Assembly: GCA_016234975.1 (NCBI GenBank)
Contig: JACRND010000061.1
Span: forward strand, 1-7,960
Reading direction: 5' to 3'
Length of the DNA: 7,960 nt
Source: Nitrosarchaeum sp.
GTDB lineage: Archaea; Thermoproteota; Nitrososphaeria; Nitrososphaerales; Nitrosopumilaceae
This document shows, piece after piece, positions 1 to 6,175 of this stretch. The position numbers were made by a program, and so were the translations under genes. Below the pieces are notes generated by a model. That model was given only the letters and a program-made list of their open reading frames with translations, did not search any database and was not told the origin of the DNA. Every line of letters begins with the position of its first letter. Within the stretch, counting starts at the first letter, position 1.

Positions 1-86
1 ATTATAATTTTTGTACTATCTTTAGCGAGCTCACCACAAGCGCATAGATCTTCAGGAAGACCACATGTATTACAAATTACCGCCAT
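1..86 (-). CDS. Translation initiation factor aIF1/SUI1-like, N-terminal part (runs off left edge)
   Basis: An open frame starts with ATG at 86 and reads leftwards off the window, giving 28 complete codons that begin MAVICNTCGLPEDLCACGEL. It has a four-cysteine pattern C5-x2-C8-x5-C14-x-C16, followed by a Lys/Asp stretch and the beginning of a beta strand (TKII). This zinc-knuckle start followed by 'GLP.(E/D)LC.C.E(I/L)AK' is what I recall from archaeal homologues of eukaryotic eIF1 (SUI1). In that family the factor binds the small ribosomal subunit near the P site and helps select the start codon. The SUI1 fold itself lies outside the window, so the assignment rests on the N-terminus alone. 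It is divergent from the p27-like gene, with 89 bases between the two start codons. Confidence 0.8.
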   Translation of the reverse strand, partial: MAVICNTCGLPEDLCACGELAKDSTKII

Positions 87-175
87 ACGTTCTAAATTAT
101 TCCGATTTTACGCACTATTAAGCCTTGTTTGAGATATGAATAAGATTACAAAATAATTGTATTTTTTAGAGAGAA
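87..175. promoter_or_regulatory. Divergent promoter region between aIF1-like and p27-like genes
   Basis: These 89 AT-rich bases separate two divergent start codons. On the plus strand TTACAAAATA at 146-155 is centred about 25 bases before the ATG at 176, the usual position of an archaeal TATA box for a transcript with almost no leader. On the minus strand a weaker candidate, GTAAAATC at about 104-111, lies about 21 bases before the ATG at 86. No ORF or RNA gene is visible here. The elements are judged only by position and AT content. Confidence 0.35.
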
Positions 176-523
176 ATGTCAACTCAAAATATGTCAAAAG
201 ATCTTACAAAAAAGGCAGCTGAAATGTTATTGAAAGGAGCAACTTTGCTAAGTGAACCATGCCCGTATTGTGCAGGAGTAAGAGTAATGAAAGAAGGCCA
301 TGCATTATGCATAAGCTGTGGCAGAGAGCCTGAGAAAAAAGAGATTCCAGTTGAGATCAAGCAGCAGACAGAAAAAACAGGGTTAGAGATCACATTAGAA
401 AAAAAATTATCAGAACTATCCAAGGAGTTAGAACAAGAAACAAATCATGAAAAACAACAGGAGATTCTAAGATCAATCAATTCCCTCATAGAAACAATGG
501 AAAAATTGAAGAAAAAACAATAA
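176..523 (+). CDS. Zinc-ribbon protein of the Sjogren syndrome/scleroderma autoantigen p27 family
   Basis: This 115-residue protein has a zinc ribbon with C29-x2-C32 and C45-x2-C48 (EPCPYCAGVRVMKEG, then ALCISCGRE), preceded by a helix (KKAAEMLLKGATLL). The helix-plus-ribbon arrangement is the signature of the autoantigen p27 family (Pfam Auto_anti-p27), which is common in archaea and has the eukaryotic relative ZNRD2/SSSCA1. Its biochemical role in archaea is not established. Residues 70-115 are rich in Glu, Lys and Leu and look like a charged helix or short coiled coil, a possible dimerisation arm. An alternative start is Met6 (ATG at 191, MSKDLTKKAAEM), which would fit an N-terminus beginning right before the helix; the upstream ATG is kept because the TATA-like element at 146-155 suits it. 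It is the first gene of a plus-strand cluster with Sec61 beta 37 bases downstream. Confidence 0.85.
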   Translation: MSTQNMSKDLTKKAAEMLLKGATLLSEPCPYCAGVRVMKEGHALCISCGREPEKKEIPVEIKQQTEKTGLEITLEKKLSELSKELEQETNHEKQQEILRSINSLIETMEKLKKKQ

Positions 524-535
524 AGTATTTATGTC
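524..535 (+). promoter_or_regulatory. Possible TATA element ahead of Sec61 beta
   Basis: AGTATTTATG in the 37-base gap after the p27-like gene is centred about 31 bases before the Sec61 beta ATG at 561. That spacing would allow Sec61 beta its own transcript with a very short leader in addition to read-through from p27. Only position and composition support it. Confidence 0.3.
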
Positions 536-560
536 AAAATTCAAGCTTTGAAAAACAGCA

Positions 561-728
561 ATGAGCAGTAAAAAGAAAGGGGCACCACTACCGGCATCAA
601 GTGGAGGTCTCATGAGATTCTTTGAGGATGAGACTAAAGGATTCAAGGTTGATCCAAAAATTGTTGTTTCAATCCCAATCAGCTTAATTGTGGTTTCATG
701 GTTAGTTGATATATTTATAACTCCTTGA
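561..728 (+). CDS. Preprotein translocase subunit Sec61 beta (SecG-equivalent), 55 aa
   Basis: This small gene encodes 55 residues starting MSSKKKGAPLPASSGGLMRF. The basic N-terminus, the Pro/Ser/Gly stretch, the GLMRFFEDE block (residues 17-25), the GFKVDP block (28-33) and one C-terminal transmembrane helix (about 34-53, IVVSIPISLIVVSWLVDIFI) are in the order and length typical of archaeal Sec61 beta. The protein is a tail-anchored, non-essential-type subunit of the SecYE beta translocon in the cytoplasmic membrane, with its N-terminus in the cytosol. It stabilises the channel and its contacts with the ribosome or with targeting factors. It ends in TGA six bases before the DUF2070 ATG, so the two genes are probably co-transcribed. 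ATG at 561 is the only start giving the complete family N-terminus. Confidence 0.95.
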   Translation: MSSKKKGAPLPASSGGLMRFFEDETKGFKVDPKIVVSIPISLIVVSWLVDIFITP

Positions 729-734
729 TAGGAC

Positions 735-2462
735 ATGGAAAAATCCTCAGATGATGTTTCAAACATACACAATAGGTTTTCCCTTACACTAATCAATCCA
801 GCATCACATTACTTTTCTCTAGTAGGATCATTAGTTATTGCAGCGGTAATTACAGCTACTGTTTATTTTGGATATATTGGTTCAGTTGAGAGTTGGTTTA
901 GAATTCCAGCTGTAATTGGAATATTAGCATTAACTCAGTTAATTGATACACGTTTCACCAGAAAAAAAGAGTACTCAAAATCACTACATGCTTCTCTTTT
1001 TGGAAATATGTTGTGGATTGCAGTATTACTAATGGGACTACTTGCAAGTGTTGTACTAGTAAAAGAAGCATCATTATTCTTTGTAACATATGGAATGTTC
1101 CTATTTGCTAGTTTTAGGATTGGAATTTTTACCACAACTTTAGGTGCGAGTATCAGAAAAGCATGGGCAATATGCATGGTGCAACCACTTGCAATGTTCC
1201 TAGTAATGATTCCTTATGAGATGTGGAGTTCGATGTTAACAGATCCAATGGCAATAGGATTTGGAGCAGTGTTTTTGATAATTGCCAGTGTTTGGTCTGT
1301 GTTAACGGATAGAGCTGGGAGACCAGGTATGGAAAGCACACATAAAACAATACAGGCATACTTGGCATCACAAGGCAATGACTTTACAGAAGCTGAAGAG
1401 ATCATTGAACAGCGTTCATACAAAACTAAAGTATCTACATCTCAAATAAGACTTCGTTCATCAAACGGAGACACAGAATTTAGAATGGTATTACCTGAGA
1501 TTCATCCAGGTCCATATCACCCAGTTGGGGGAAGTAACATACCATATTTGATTTACAAAAATCTAGATTCTTCAGCAATGATCATGCATAGTATTTCAGA
1601 TCACTCGTTAAATCTTCCATCAAAAAATGAAGTGGAAAACTATTTGAAAAATTTAGACAGAAGTGTGGTCAAAGAAGAAGGACTTGTATGCACAGAGCCA
1701 GTAACTGTCCAAATTAACAAAGCCAGAGTCACAGGATTACTCTTTGGAAATAATCCACTATTGTTTCTCTCTTTATCACCACATGGTATGGAGGATATTC
1801 CAAACTATATGAAAAAAGAAATCGAACAATATGCCAAAAATAGAAACTATGTCAGAATATTGATTGTCGATTGTCATAATGCAATGGGTGAAGAAATTTC
1901 AAAAGAAGACGGAGAAGATATGTTAAAAGCAGCAAAGTCTTGTCTGGATTCTTTAATTACAAAGGATAGCTATCCAATAGAATTCGGCTATGCGAATTCA
2001 GACAGCATGGATGTATGGACAGAGGATTTAGGAATGGGAGGCTTAGGGATAGTATGTCTAAAAATTAATGATAAAAAATTCTTTCTAGGATGGGCAGATG
2101 CAAACAATATGAAAAATGGAGTAAGAGAAAAAATTGTGGAGAAATTTGCAAAGCAAGGATATCAATTATTAGAAATTTGCACTTCAGATACACATTATGC
2201 ACCAGTTAAAGCCAGAAACAGAAATGGATACTACCAATTAGATGCAGAAAAACTAACCAAGTGGTTTTTAGAAATTGCAAAGAATGCAGAATCAAAAATA
2301 ACATCAGCAAAATTTGAAATTTTGGAAAATGAGGCAGATGTAAAGATTATGGGACAGGGAATATACGAGGACTATTCCAAAGCACTAGACAATTCCCTAA
2401 AAATAACAAAGGGGTTCATGATTGGAAGTGTCATATTATTCATAATTACTTTGTTCCTATAG
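735..2462 (+). CDS. DUF2070 family membrane protein with a putative metal-binding soluble domain
   Basis: This 575-residue protein has about six hydrophobic segments in its first 190 residues (roughly 24-47, 54-70, 87-108, 111-132, 143-160, 171-190), a soluble domain of about 360 residues and one C-terminal helix (about 558-575, GFMIGSVILFIITLFL). This layout matches the archaeal family DUF2070, which has no assigned function. The soluble part holds dense His/Asp blocks: PEIHPGPYHPVGGSNIP (254-270), HSISDHSLNLP (285-295), LSPHGMEDIP (347-356), VDCHNAMGEEI (378-388) and TSDTHYAP (483-490), followed by Arg/Asn residues (493-498). Such spacing suggests a metallohydrolase-like active site, which is inference. 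The domain follows the sixth helix directly; its side of the membrane was not determined. The gene begins six bases after Sec61 beta with only a weak purine stretch ahead. Its last 17 bases overlap the end of the convergent nuclease gene. Confidence 0.85.
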   Translation: MEKSSDDVSNIHNRFSLTLINPASHYFSLVGSLVIAAVITATVYFGYIGSVESWFRIPAVIGILALTQLIDTRFTRKKEYSKSLHASLFGNMLWIAVLLMGLLASVVLVKEASLFFVTYGMFLFASFRIGIFTTTLGASIRKAWAICMVQPLAMFLVMIPYEMWSSMLTDPMAIGFGAVFLIIASVWSVLTDRAGRPGMESTHKTIQAYLASQGNDFTEAEEIIEQRSYKTKVSTSQIRLRSSNGDTEFRMVLPEIHPGPYHPVGGSNIPYLIYKNLDSSAMIMHSISDHSLNLPSKNEVENYLKNLDRSVVKEEGLVCTEPVTVQINKARVTGLLFGNNPLLFLSLSPHGMEDIPNYMKKEIEQYAKNRNYVRILIVDCHNAMGEEISKEDGEDMLKAAKSCLDSLITKDSYPIEFGYANSDSMDVWTEDLGMGGLGIVCLKINDKKFFLGWADANNMKNGVREKIVEKFAKQGYQLLEICTSDTHYAPVKARNRNGYYQLDAEKLTKWFLEIAKNAESKITSAKFEILENEADVKIMGQGIYEDYSKALDNSLKITKGFMIGSVILFIITLFL

Positions 2463-3081
2463 TGTTCATCTGATCAAGATTGCCATAAAATTCATCTACA
2501 AACGATGAAAATTGAAAAATAGGAACTATGGGCACTTTGTCTATGAAATCGATCTTATCATGGTATAAAGTTACAATTACAGGTACAGCCATAGCACCAG
2601 GAGTTTTTAAAATGTAATGTTTTGTCCTGGCAATTTGTTTTTTCACTGCAGATGATAACGTAGAAGAACTATAACGTTTCCAATGTTTACAGTCAATTAG
2701 CATAGCAATACCTAACCGTATACCAACTACATCAATTTCCATTCTAGGTTTGGTAAGAATTAAATTTTTTATAATTGCAAAGTTTTTTGAGTATAAAATT
2801 TCAGCAACTAACCCCTCAAAATCCTTCCAATCAAGCATAATTGAAATTTCATCTAGTGGACCACCATTTTTTATTAATTCAATTGCAGCTTTTAATTTAT
2901 CACCATCTTCAAAATAATACTTGTTTTCTTGTTTTGTTCCAATTCCAGTTTTAATATATCCGTCCAGAATTTTTTGTGAATCAACAGTATTTGTTTTTGT
3001 AATAGCAGTAAAATCTTCAACAGAAATACCACCGGGAATAATTCCATTTAATCCAGATAGTGTGATTTGATTAAATTTCAT
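2446..3081 (-). CDS. Mrr-like PD-(D/E)XK endonuclease with N-terminal helical domain
   Basis: This 211-residue protein appears to have two parts. Residues 1-75 look like a small winged-helix-type region (SVEDFTAITKTNTVDSQKIL, then a predicted hairpin NKYYFEDGDKL). Residues 80-200 carry the hallmarks of a restriction-endonuclease-like fold: a helix with WKDFEGLVAEIL (85-96, with E89 and E94), a strand with MEIDVVG (114-120, D117), and LIDCKHWKR (128-136) supplying D130-x-K132. The spacing D117-x12-D130-C-K132 fits the Mrr_cat pattern D...(E/Q/D)xK, and Q149 in the next helix is also typical. It probably cuts or binds DNA, but substrate and role (type IV restriction, repair or other) cannot be read from the sequence. 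No methylase or partner gene is nearby, so it stands alone. It is convergent with and overlaps DUF2070. Confidence 0.65.
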   Translation of the reverse strand: MKFNQITLSGLNGIIPGGISVEDFTAITKTNTVDSQKILDGYIKTGIGTKQENKYYFEDGDKLKAAIELIKNGGPLDEISIMLDWKDFEGLVAEILYSKNFAIIKNLILTKPRMEIDVVGIRLGIAMLIDCKHWKRYSSSTLSSAVKKQIARTKHYILKTPGAMAVPVIVTLYHDKIDFIDKVPIVPIFQFSSFVDEFYGNLDQMNTIGTK

Positions 3082-3104
3082 ATTATTTTTCTTTTGGAAT
3101 TAAG

Positions 3105-3115
3105 AAGATATAGGT
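3105..3115 (-). promoter_or_regulatory. Possible TATA element for the Mrr-like nuclease
   Basis: On the minus strand CCTATATCTT is centred about 28-30 bases before the ATG at 3081. That would start a transcript a few bases before the start codon, in the leaderless style common in archaea. Only position and composition support it. Confidence 0.35.
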
Positions 3116-3148
3116 TTTAGGAGATTTGTCAAGAGATTGTTGTGAAAT

Positions 3149-3160
3149 AGGTTTTATTAC
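3149..3160 (+). promoter_or_regulatory. Possible TATA element deciding the start of the substrate-binding protein
   Basis: AGGTTTTATTAC is centred about 26 bases before the ATG at 3181 but only about 17 before the ATG at 3172. If this is the TATA box, transcription would begin at or next to 3181. That favours the second ATG as the start of a leaderless mRNA. Confidence 0.35.
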
Positions 3161-3180
3161 AACCAAACTAAATGACGGTT

Positions 3181-5643
3181 ATGAAACTATTGCTAGTATT
3201 CATACTAGCTCTTGTAGTCGTATCTTTAATTCATAATGATTCATTTGCAGAAAAAAGTACATTTTTTGATTCTGTGAAGTTTATTCAGTATTTAGATGAA
3301 AATACGGCACTTGAGGAAGTAAGAAATGGGAATTTAGATATGTATTATTATAGAATTTCCTCAGATAGATTAGAAAATCAGAAATCACGAGAAGGGTTAG
3401 AAGTGTTTGATTCAGCTGGGGGATCTTACAGCATACTAGTAAATCCAGCAGAATCAAAGGAATTTAATCCATTTTCAATTAAAGATGTCAGATTTGCATT
3501 AAACTATCTAATAGACAGAAAACTGATTGTTAATGAATTGATGGGCGGTTACGGTGCACCCATTATCTCTTACTATAGTCCTTCAGACCCAGAATATCTC
3601 ACCATAATAAAGCAGTTAGAGACATTCGATTTCAGATACAACTCAATATTGGCAGAGGAGATGATTTCAAACGCACTGAAAGAAAGAGGGGCAATAAAAT
3701 CAAATGGTCAATGGGAAATCGATCACAAACCAATTGGAATTACAATTTTTATCAGAAGTGATGATCCTGTAAGAAAATCCATTGGGGAAATTTTAGCTTC
3801 AGAATTAGAGAAAATTGGGTTCACAGTAAAAAAAGACTATGGTGATTTGAACAAGGCTTTTGTTGTTGTGTATGGTTCGGATCCGGCAGAAATGAAATGG
3901 AATCTATACACAGAGGGTTGGGGAAGATCAGCATTTGTAAAATATGACTCAGTAGGATTAGCTCAGATGTATTCTCCATGGTTTTCAAATATGCCGGGAT
4001 TCAATAATCCTTCATATTGGAATTACAAAAATGAATACCTCGATACAATAACTCAGAAAATTTACAATGGTAATTTTCAGTCAGAAGATCAAAGAGCAGA
4101 TTTGATTCAAGAGGCAATTGCTGAGGGAATTGATCAATCAGTTAGAATTTTTCTAGCAAGTAAAATTGATCAATATGTAGCAAACGAAAAAATGAATGGA
4201 ATAATTAATGATTTAGGGGCAGGGGTTCCAAACAGATTCACCCCGATTAATTCCAGAAATAATGATAAAGAATTAGTCGTTGGGGTTAAGCAGATCTACC
4301 AAGGGGCTTGGAATCCAGTAATGGGATTAAGGGACACATATAGCAGACAAATCTGGGGAGTAATTTCAGACCCAATTACTTTTAAACATCCATTCACAGG
4401 AAAAACATTTCCAGTCAGAGCAAATTGGAATGTAGAGACTGCAGGACCTAATGGAAAATTAAATTTGCCAGATGATGCAATAATGTGGGATCCGGTGGAA
4501 CAACAGTGGAAAAAAGTACCACCAGGAACTCAAGCAATAAGCAAAGTCAGATTTGATTTTAAATTTAGCAATTGGCATAATGGTCAAAAAATGGATATGA
4601 ATGATATTCTATATTCATTGTATTTTACAACGGAGTGGGGAACACAAACAGATGAAAATGACAAAACAGTCGATATGGAGTTCACACCCATAGTTTCACA
4701 AACTGTTCAAACTATAATTGGAGTCAAACCTGTCGATGAGGATACGATTGATGTTTATGTGAATTATTGGCATTTTGATGAAGGTGAAATTGCTGATTGG
4801 GCAGCATTATGGAGTTCGGTGCCATGGGAAATTTCGGCTGCGATGGAACAAGCCGTAATAGATGGAAAAGCATCATTTTCCAGATCCGGTGCAACCAATA
4901 AAAATGTCAGTTGGATTTCTTTAATAATTCCAAACGATGCTAAAATGATTCAAAATTATTTGAATGAATTCAATGGAAATAGATACATTCCAAAGTCACT
5001 AGAGTTATTTGAAACAGATTTTAATTATTTTGATAAGAGGTATGCGGCATCATCAGAATGGGTGAGAGTAAATAACCATGCAGTGATTAGCAATGGTCCA
5101 TTTTATCTTAGTGCGTATTCACCAGAATCAAGAACCATTATTGTTAATGCTTTTGATGATGAAACATATCCTTTCAAGTTAGGGTACTGGTCAGAATTTG
5201 AAAAAACAGAATTTCCAAAAATAACAAACATGAGTCTACCAGATATCATTCAAAAAGGAACTGAGTTGGAGATAAACGTGGAAACATCACAGACTGATTC
5301 AATTCTTTATTTTCTAACAGGCAGTAATGGAAATGCGACATTATCAGAGTTAATTGGCACAGATGAAAACTCCACCAAGATTAAGATTCCAGGAGAAAAA
5401 ATGGAGAAACTAGGCACAGGTGCAAAAGATCTGAAGATATTTGCCATTTCTAATTCAGTGTTAAAACCGGATTACTATTCTACGAGTTTACTAGTAGTAG
5501 AAAACAAAGGAGTGCTTCCTGAAATGGATCAAAACGGCATAGAATTTAATAAAAATAATTCTTTTGAAATGATGTGGTTACTAGTACCCATAGCAATTAC
5601 CATAGTAGCTGCAATATACATTAAGAAAAGAAAACAACGTTAA
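3181..5643 (+). CDS. Membrane-anchored family 5 ABC transporter substrate-binding protein with permuted block order
   Basis: This 820-residue lipid-free, secreted binding protein belongs to the SBP_bac_5 (peptide/nickel, DppA/OppA-like) family. It has a signal peptide (MKLLLVFILALVVVSLI, cut perhaps after SFA at about residue 23), a binding module up to about residue 677, an Ig-like beta domain (about 678-775) and a C-terminal transmembrane helix (about 796-814) followed by KKRKQR. This topology displays the module outside the cell. The family landmarks are in unusual order: first the usual C-terminal ones (ENTALEEVRNGNLD at 40-53, VRFALNYLIDRKL at 103-115, NLYTEGWG at 241-248), then the usual N-terminal ones (LVVGV..AWNPV at 365-380, WHNGQKMDMNDILYSLYF at 465-482, SNGPFYLSAY at 637-646). 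The ligand is unknown; peptides are the family default. No permease or ATPase gene is in the window. I chose ATG 3181 because it begins the signal peptide cleanly and suits the TATA-like element; ATG 3172 would add MTV. Confidence 0.85.
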   Translation: MKLLLVFILALVVVSLIHNDSFAEKSTFFDSVKFIQYLDENTALEEVRNGNLDMYYYRISSDRLENQKSREGLEVFDSAGGSYSILVNPAESKEFNPFSIKDVRFALNYLIDRKLIVNELMGGYGAPIISYYSPSDPEYLTIIKQLETFDFRYNSILAEEMISNALKERGAIKSNGQWEIDHKPIGITIFIRSDDPVRKSIGEILASELEKIGFTVKKDYGDLNKAFVVVYGSDPAEMKWNLYTEGWGRSAFVKYDSVGLAQMYSPWFSNMPGFNNPSYWNYKNEYLDTITQKIYNGNFQSEDQRADLIQEAIAEGIDQSVRIFLASKIDQYVANEKMNGIINDLGAGVPNRFTPINSRNNDKELVVGVKQIYQGAWNPVMGLRDTYSRQIWGVISDPITFKHPFTGKTFPVRANWNVETAGPNGKLNLPDDAIMWDPVEQQWKKVPPGTQAISKVRFDFKFSNWHNGQKMDMNDILYSLYFTTEWGTQTDENDKTVDMEFTPIVSQTVQTIIGVKPVDEDTIDVYVNYWHFDEGEIADWAALWSSVPWEISAAMEQAVIDGKASFSRSGATNKNVSWISLIIPNDAKMIQNYLNEFNGNRYIPKSLELFETDFNYFDKRYAASSEWVRVNNHAVISNGPFYLSAYSPESRTIIVNAFDDETYPFKLGYWSEFEKTEFPKITNMSLPDIIQKGTELEINVETSQTDSILYFLTGSNGNATLSELIGTDENSTKIKIPGEKMEKLGTGAKDLKIFAISNSVLKPDYYSTSLLVVENKGVLPEMDQNGIEFNKNNSFEMMWLLVPIAITIVAAIYIKKRKQR

Positions 5644-5646
5644 CGG

Positions 5647-6141
5647 TTAATTAGACAAACCATATTCTTTTAGAATGACATCGATTTGATCTTCAGATTC
5701 TAATTTAGAATATTCATCTAAAAGATTTTGATTTAATTCGTAAAAAGTGTGTCCCCACTTAAATTTATCAAGTATTGCAAGGGCCTCATCTCTAAAACCT
5801 AAAATAAATAATGATGCAGATAGTGCTTCGGCAGTGGTAAGTTTATTGAGTTTTGCATAATTAATTGGATTGCCAGCAAGTAGTGGAGGTAATTTTCTTT
5901 TAATACCACTGAATTTTTTTGAAAATGCTTGGTCGGCAAGAGTCCAAGAACAATCAATTCCAACTATAGAATTTATCAAAGATTTATCTTTAGGTAAAAG
6001 TGTTTTTTCAGAAAAAGGATCTAAAACAAGGCCTTTATTTCCTATTTTTTTGATGTTTTTTGCAATTCCAAATTTAACCATTTTTGCAGCAGTGCATTTT
6101 TTTGGATCATCCTGGTAAAACATCAAAACCTGAAGATTCAT
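5647..6141 (-). CDS. tsr3: 16S/18S rRNA aminocarboxypropyltransferase Tsr3 (DUF367)
   Basis: This 164-residue protein matches archaeal Tsr3 over its full length. The N-terminal RLI-like block DDPKKCTAAKMVKFGIAK (11-28) is followed by LVLDPFSEKTLLP (38-50), SIVGIDCSW (58-66), RKLPPLLAGNPINYAKL (82-98), LTTAEALSASLFILG (101-115) and a helical C-terminus with FKWGHTFYELN (127-137). Tsr3 enzymes transfer the 3-amino-3-carboxypropyl group of S-adenosylmethionine to a uridine or pseudouridine in helix 31 of small-subunit rRNA, a late cytoplasmic step in ribosome maturation. The D-C-S-W and LPPLLAGNP.NY blocks form the SAM and active-site region in this SPOUT-like fold. ATG at 6141 gives the normal family N-terminus. 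The gene ends three bases from the convergent binding-protein gene and starts 34 bases after the surface protein on the same strand. Confidence 0.92.
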   Translation of the reverse strand: MNLQVLMFYQDDPKKCTAAKMVKFGIAKNIKKIGNKGLVLDPFSEKTLLPKDKSLINSIVGIDCSWTLADQAFSKKFSGIKRKLPPLLAGNPINYAKLNKLTTAEALSASLFILGFRDEALAILDKFKWGHTFYELNQNLLDEYSKLESEDQIDVILKEYGLSN

Positions 6142-6162
6142 CTGATTAGATATAGAATGAAT

Positions 6163-6173
6163 TGGTATTTTGA
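6163..6173 (-). promoter_or_regulatory. Possible TATA element for tsr3
   Basis: In the 34-base gap between the surface protein and tsr3, minus-strand CAAAATACC is centred about 27 bases before the tsr3 ATG. tsr3 could therefore be transcribed separately and not only by read-through from the large upstream gene. Weak, positional evidence only. Confidence 0.3.
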
Positions 6174-6175
6174 AC

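Noticed and set aside
711..720. Strong TATA-like ATATTTATAA before DUF2070
   Set aside because: It is centred only about 19 bases before the DUF2070 ATG, which would place transcription start inside the coding sequence. It also encodes the conserved hydrophobic end of Sec61 beta (DIFIT).
473..796. 107-codon minus-strand open frame across the p27/Sec61 beta/DUF2070 junctions
   Set aside because: It runs antisense to three convincingly recognised genes, crosses their boundaries and shows no recognisable protein features. It is a by-product of AT-rich coding sequence.
935..1423. Several overlapping minus-strand open frames of 69-80 codons inside DUF2070
   Set aside because: They lie opposite the membrane-helix region. 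Hydrophobic codons read in reverse readily give long frames; none has a recognisable domain.
5664..5676. Inverted repeat ATTCT-TTT-AGAAT just beyond the binding-protein stop, as a terminator
   Set aside because: A 5-bp stem is likely by chance in such AT-rich DNA, it lies inside the tsr3 coding region, and archaea do not generally rely on hairpin terminators.
5870..6118. 82-codon plus-strand open frame opposite tsr3
   Set aside because: It is fully antisense to tsr3, whose reading frame matches its family throughout, and it has no family resemblance or plausible promoter of its own.
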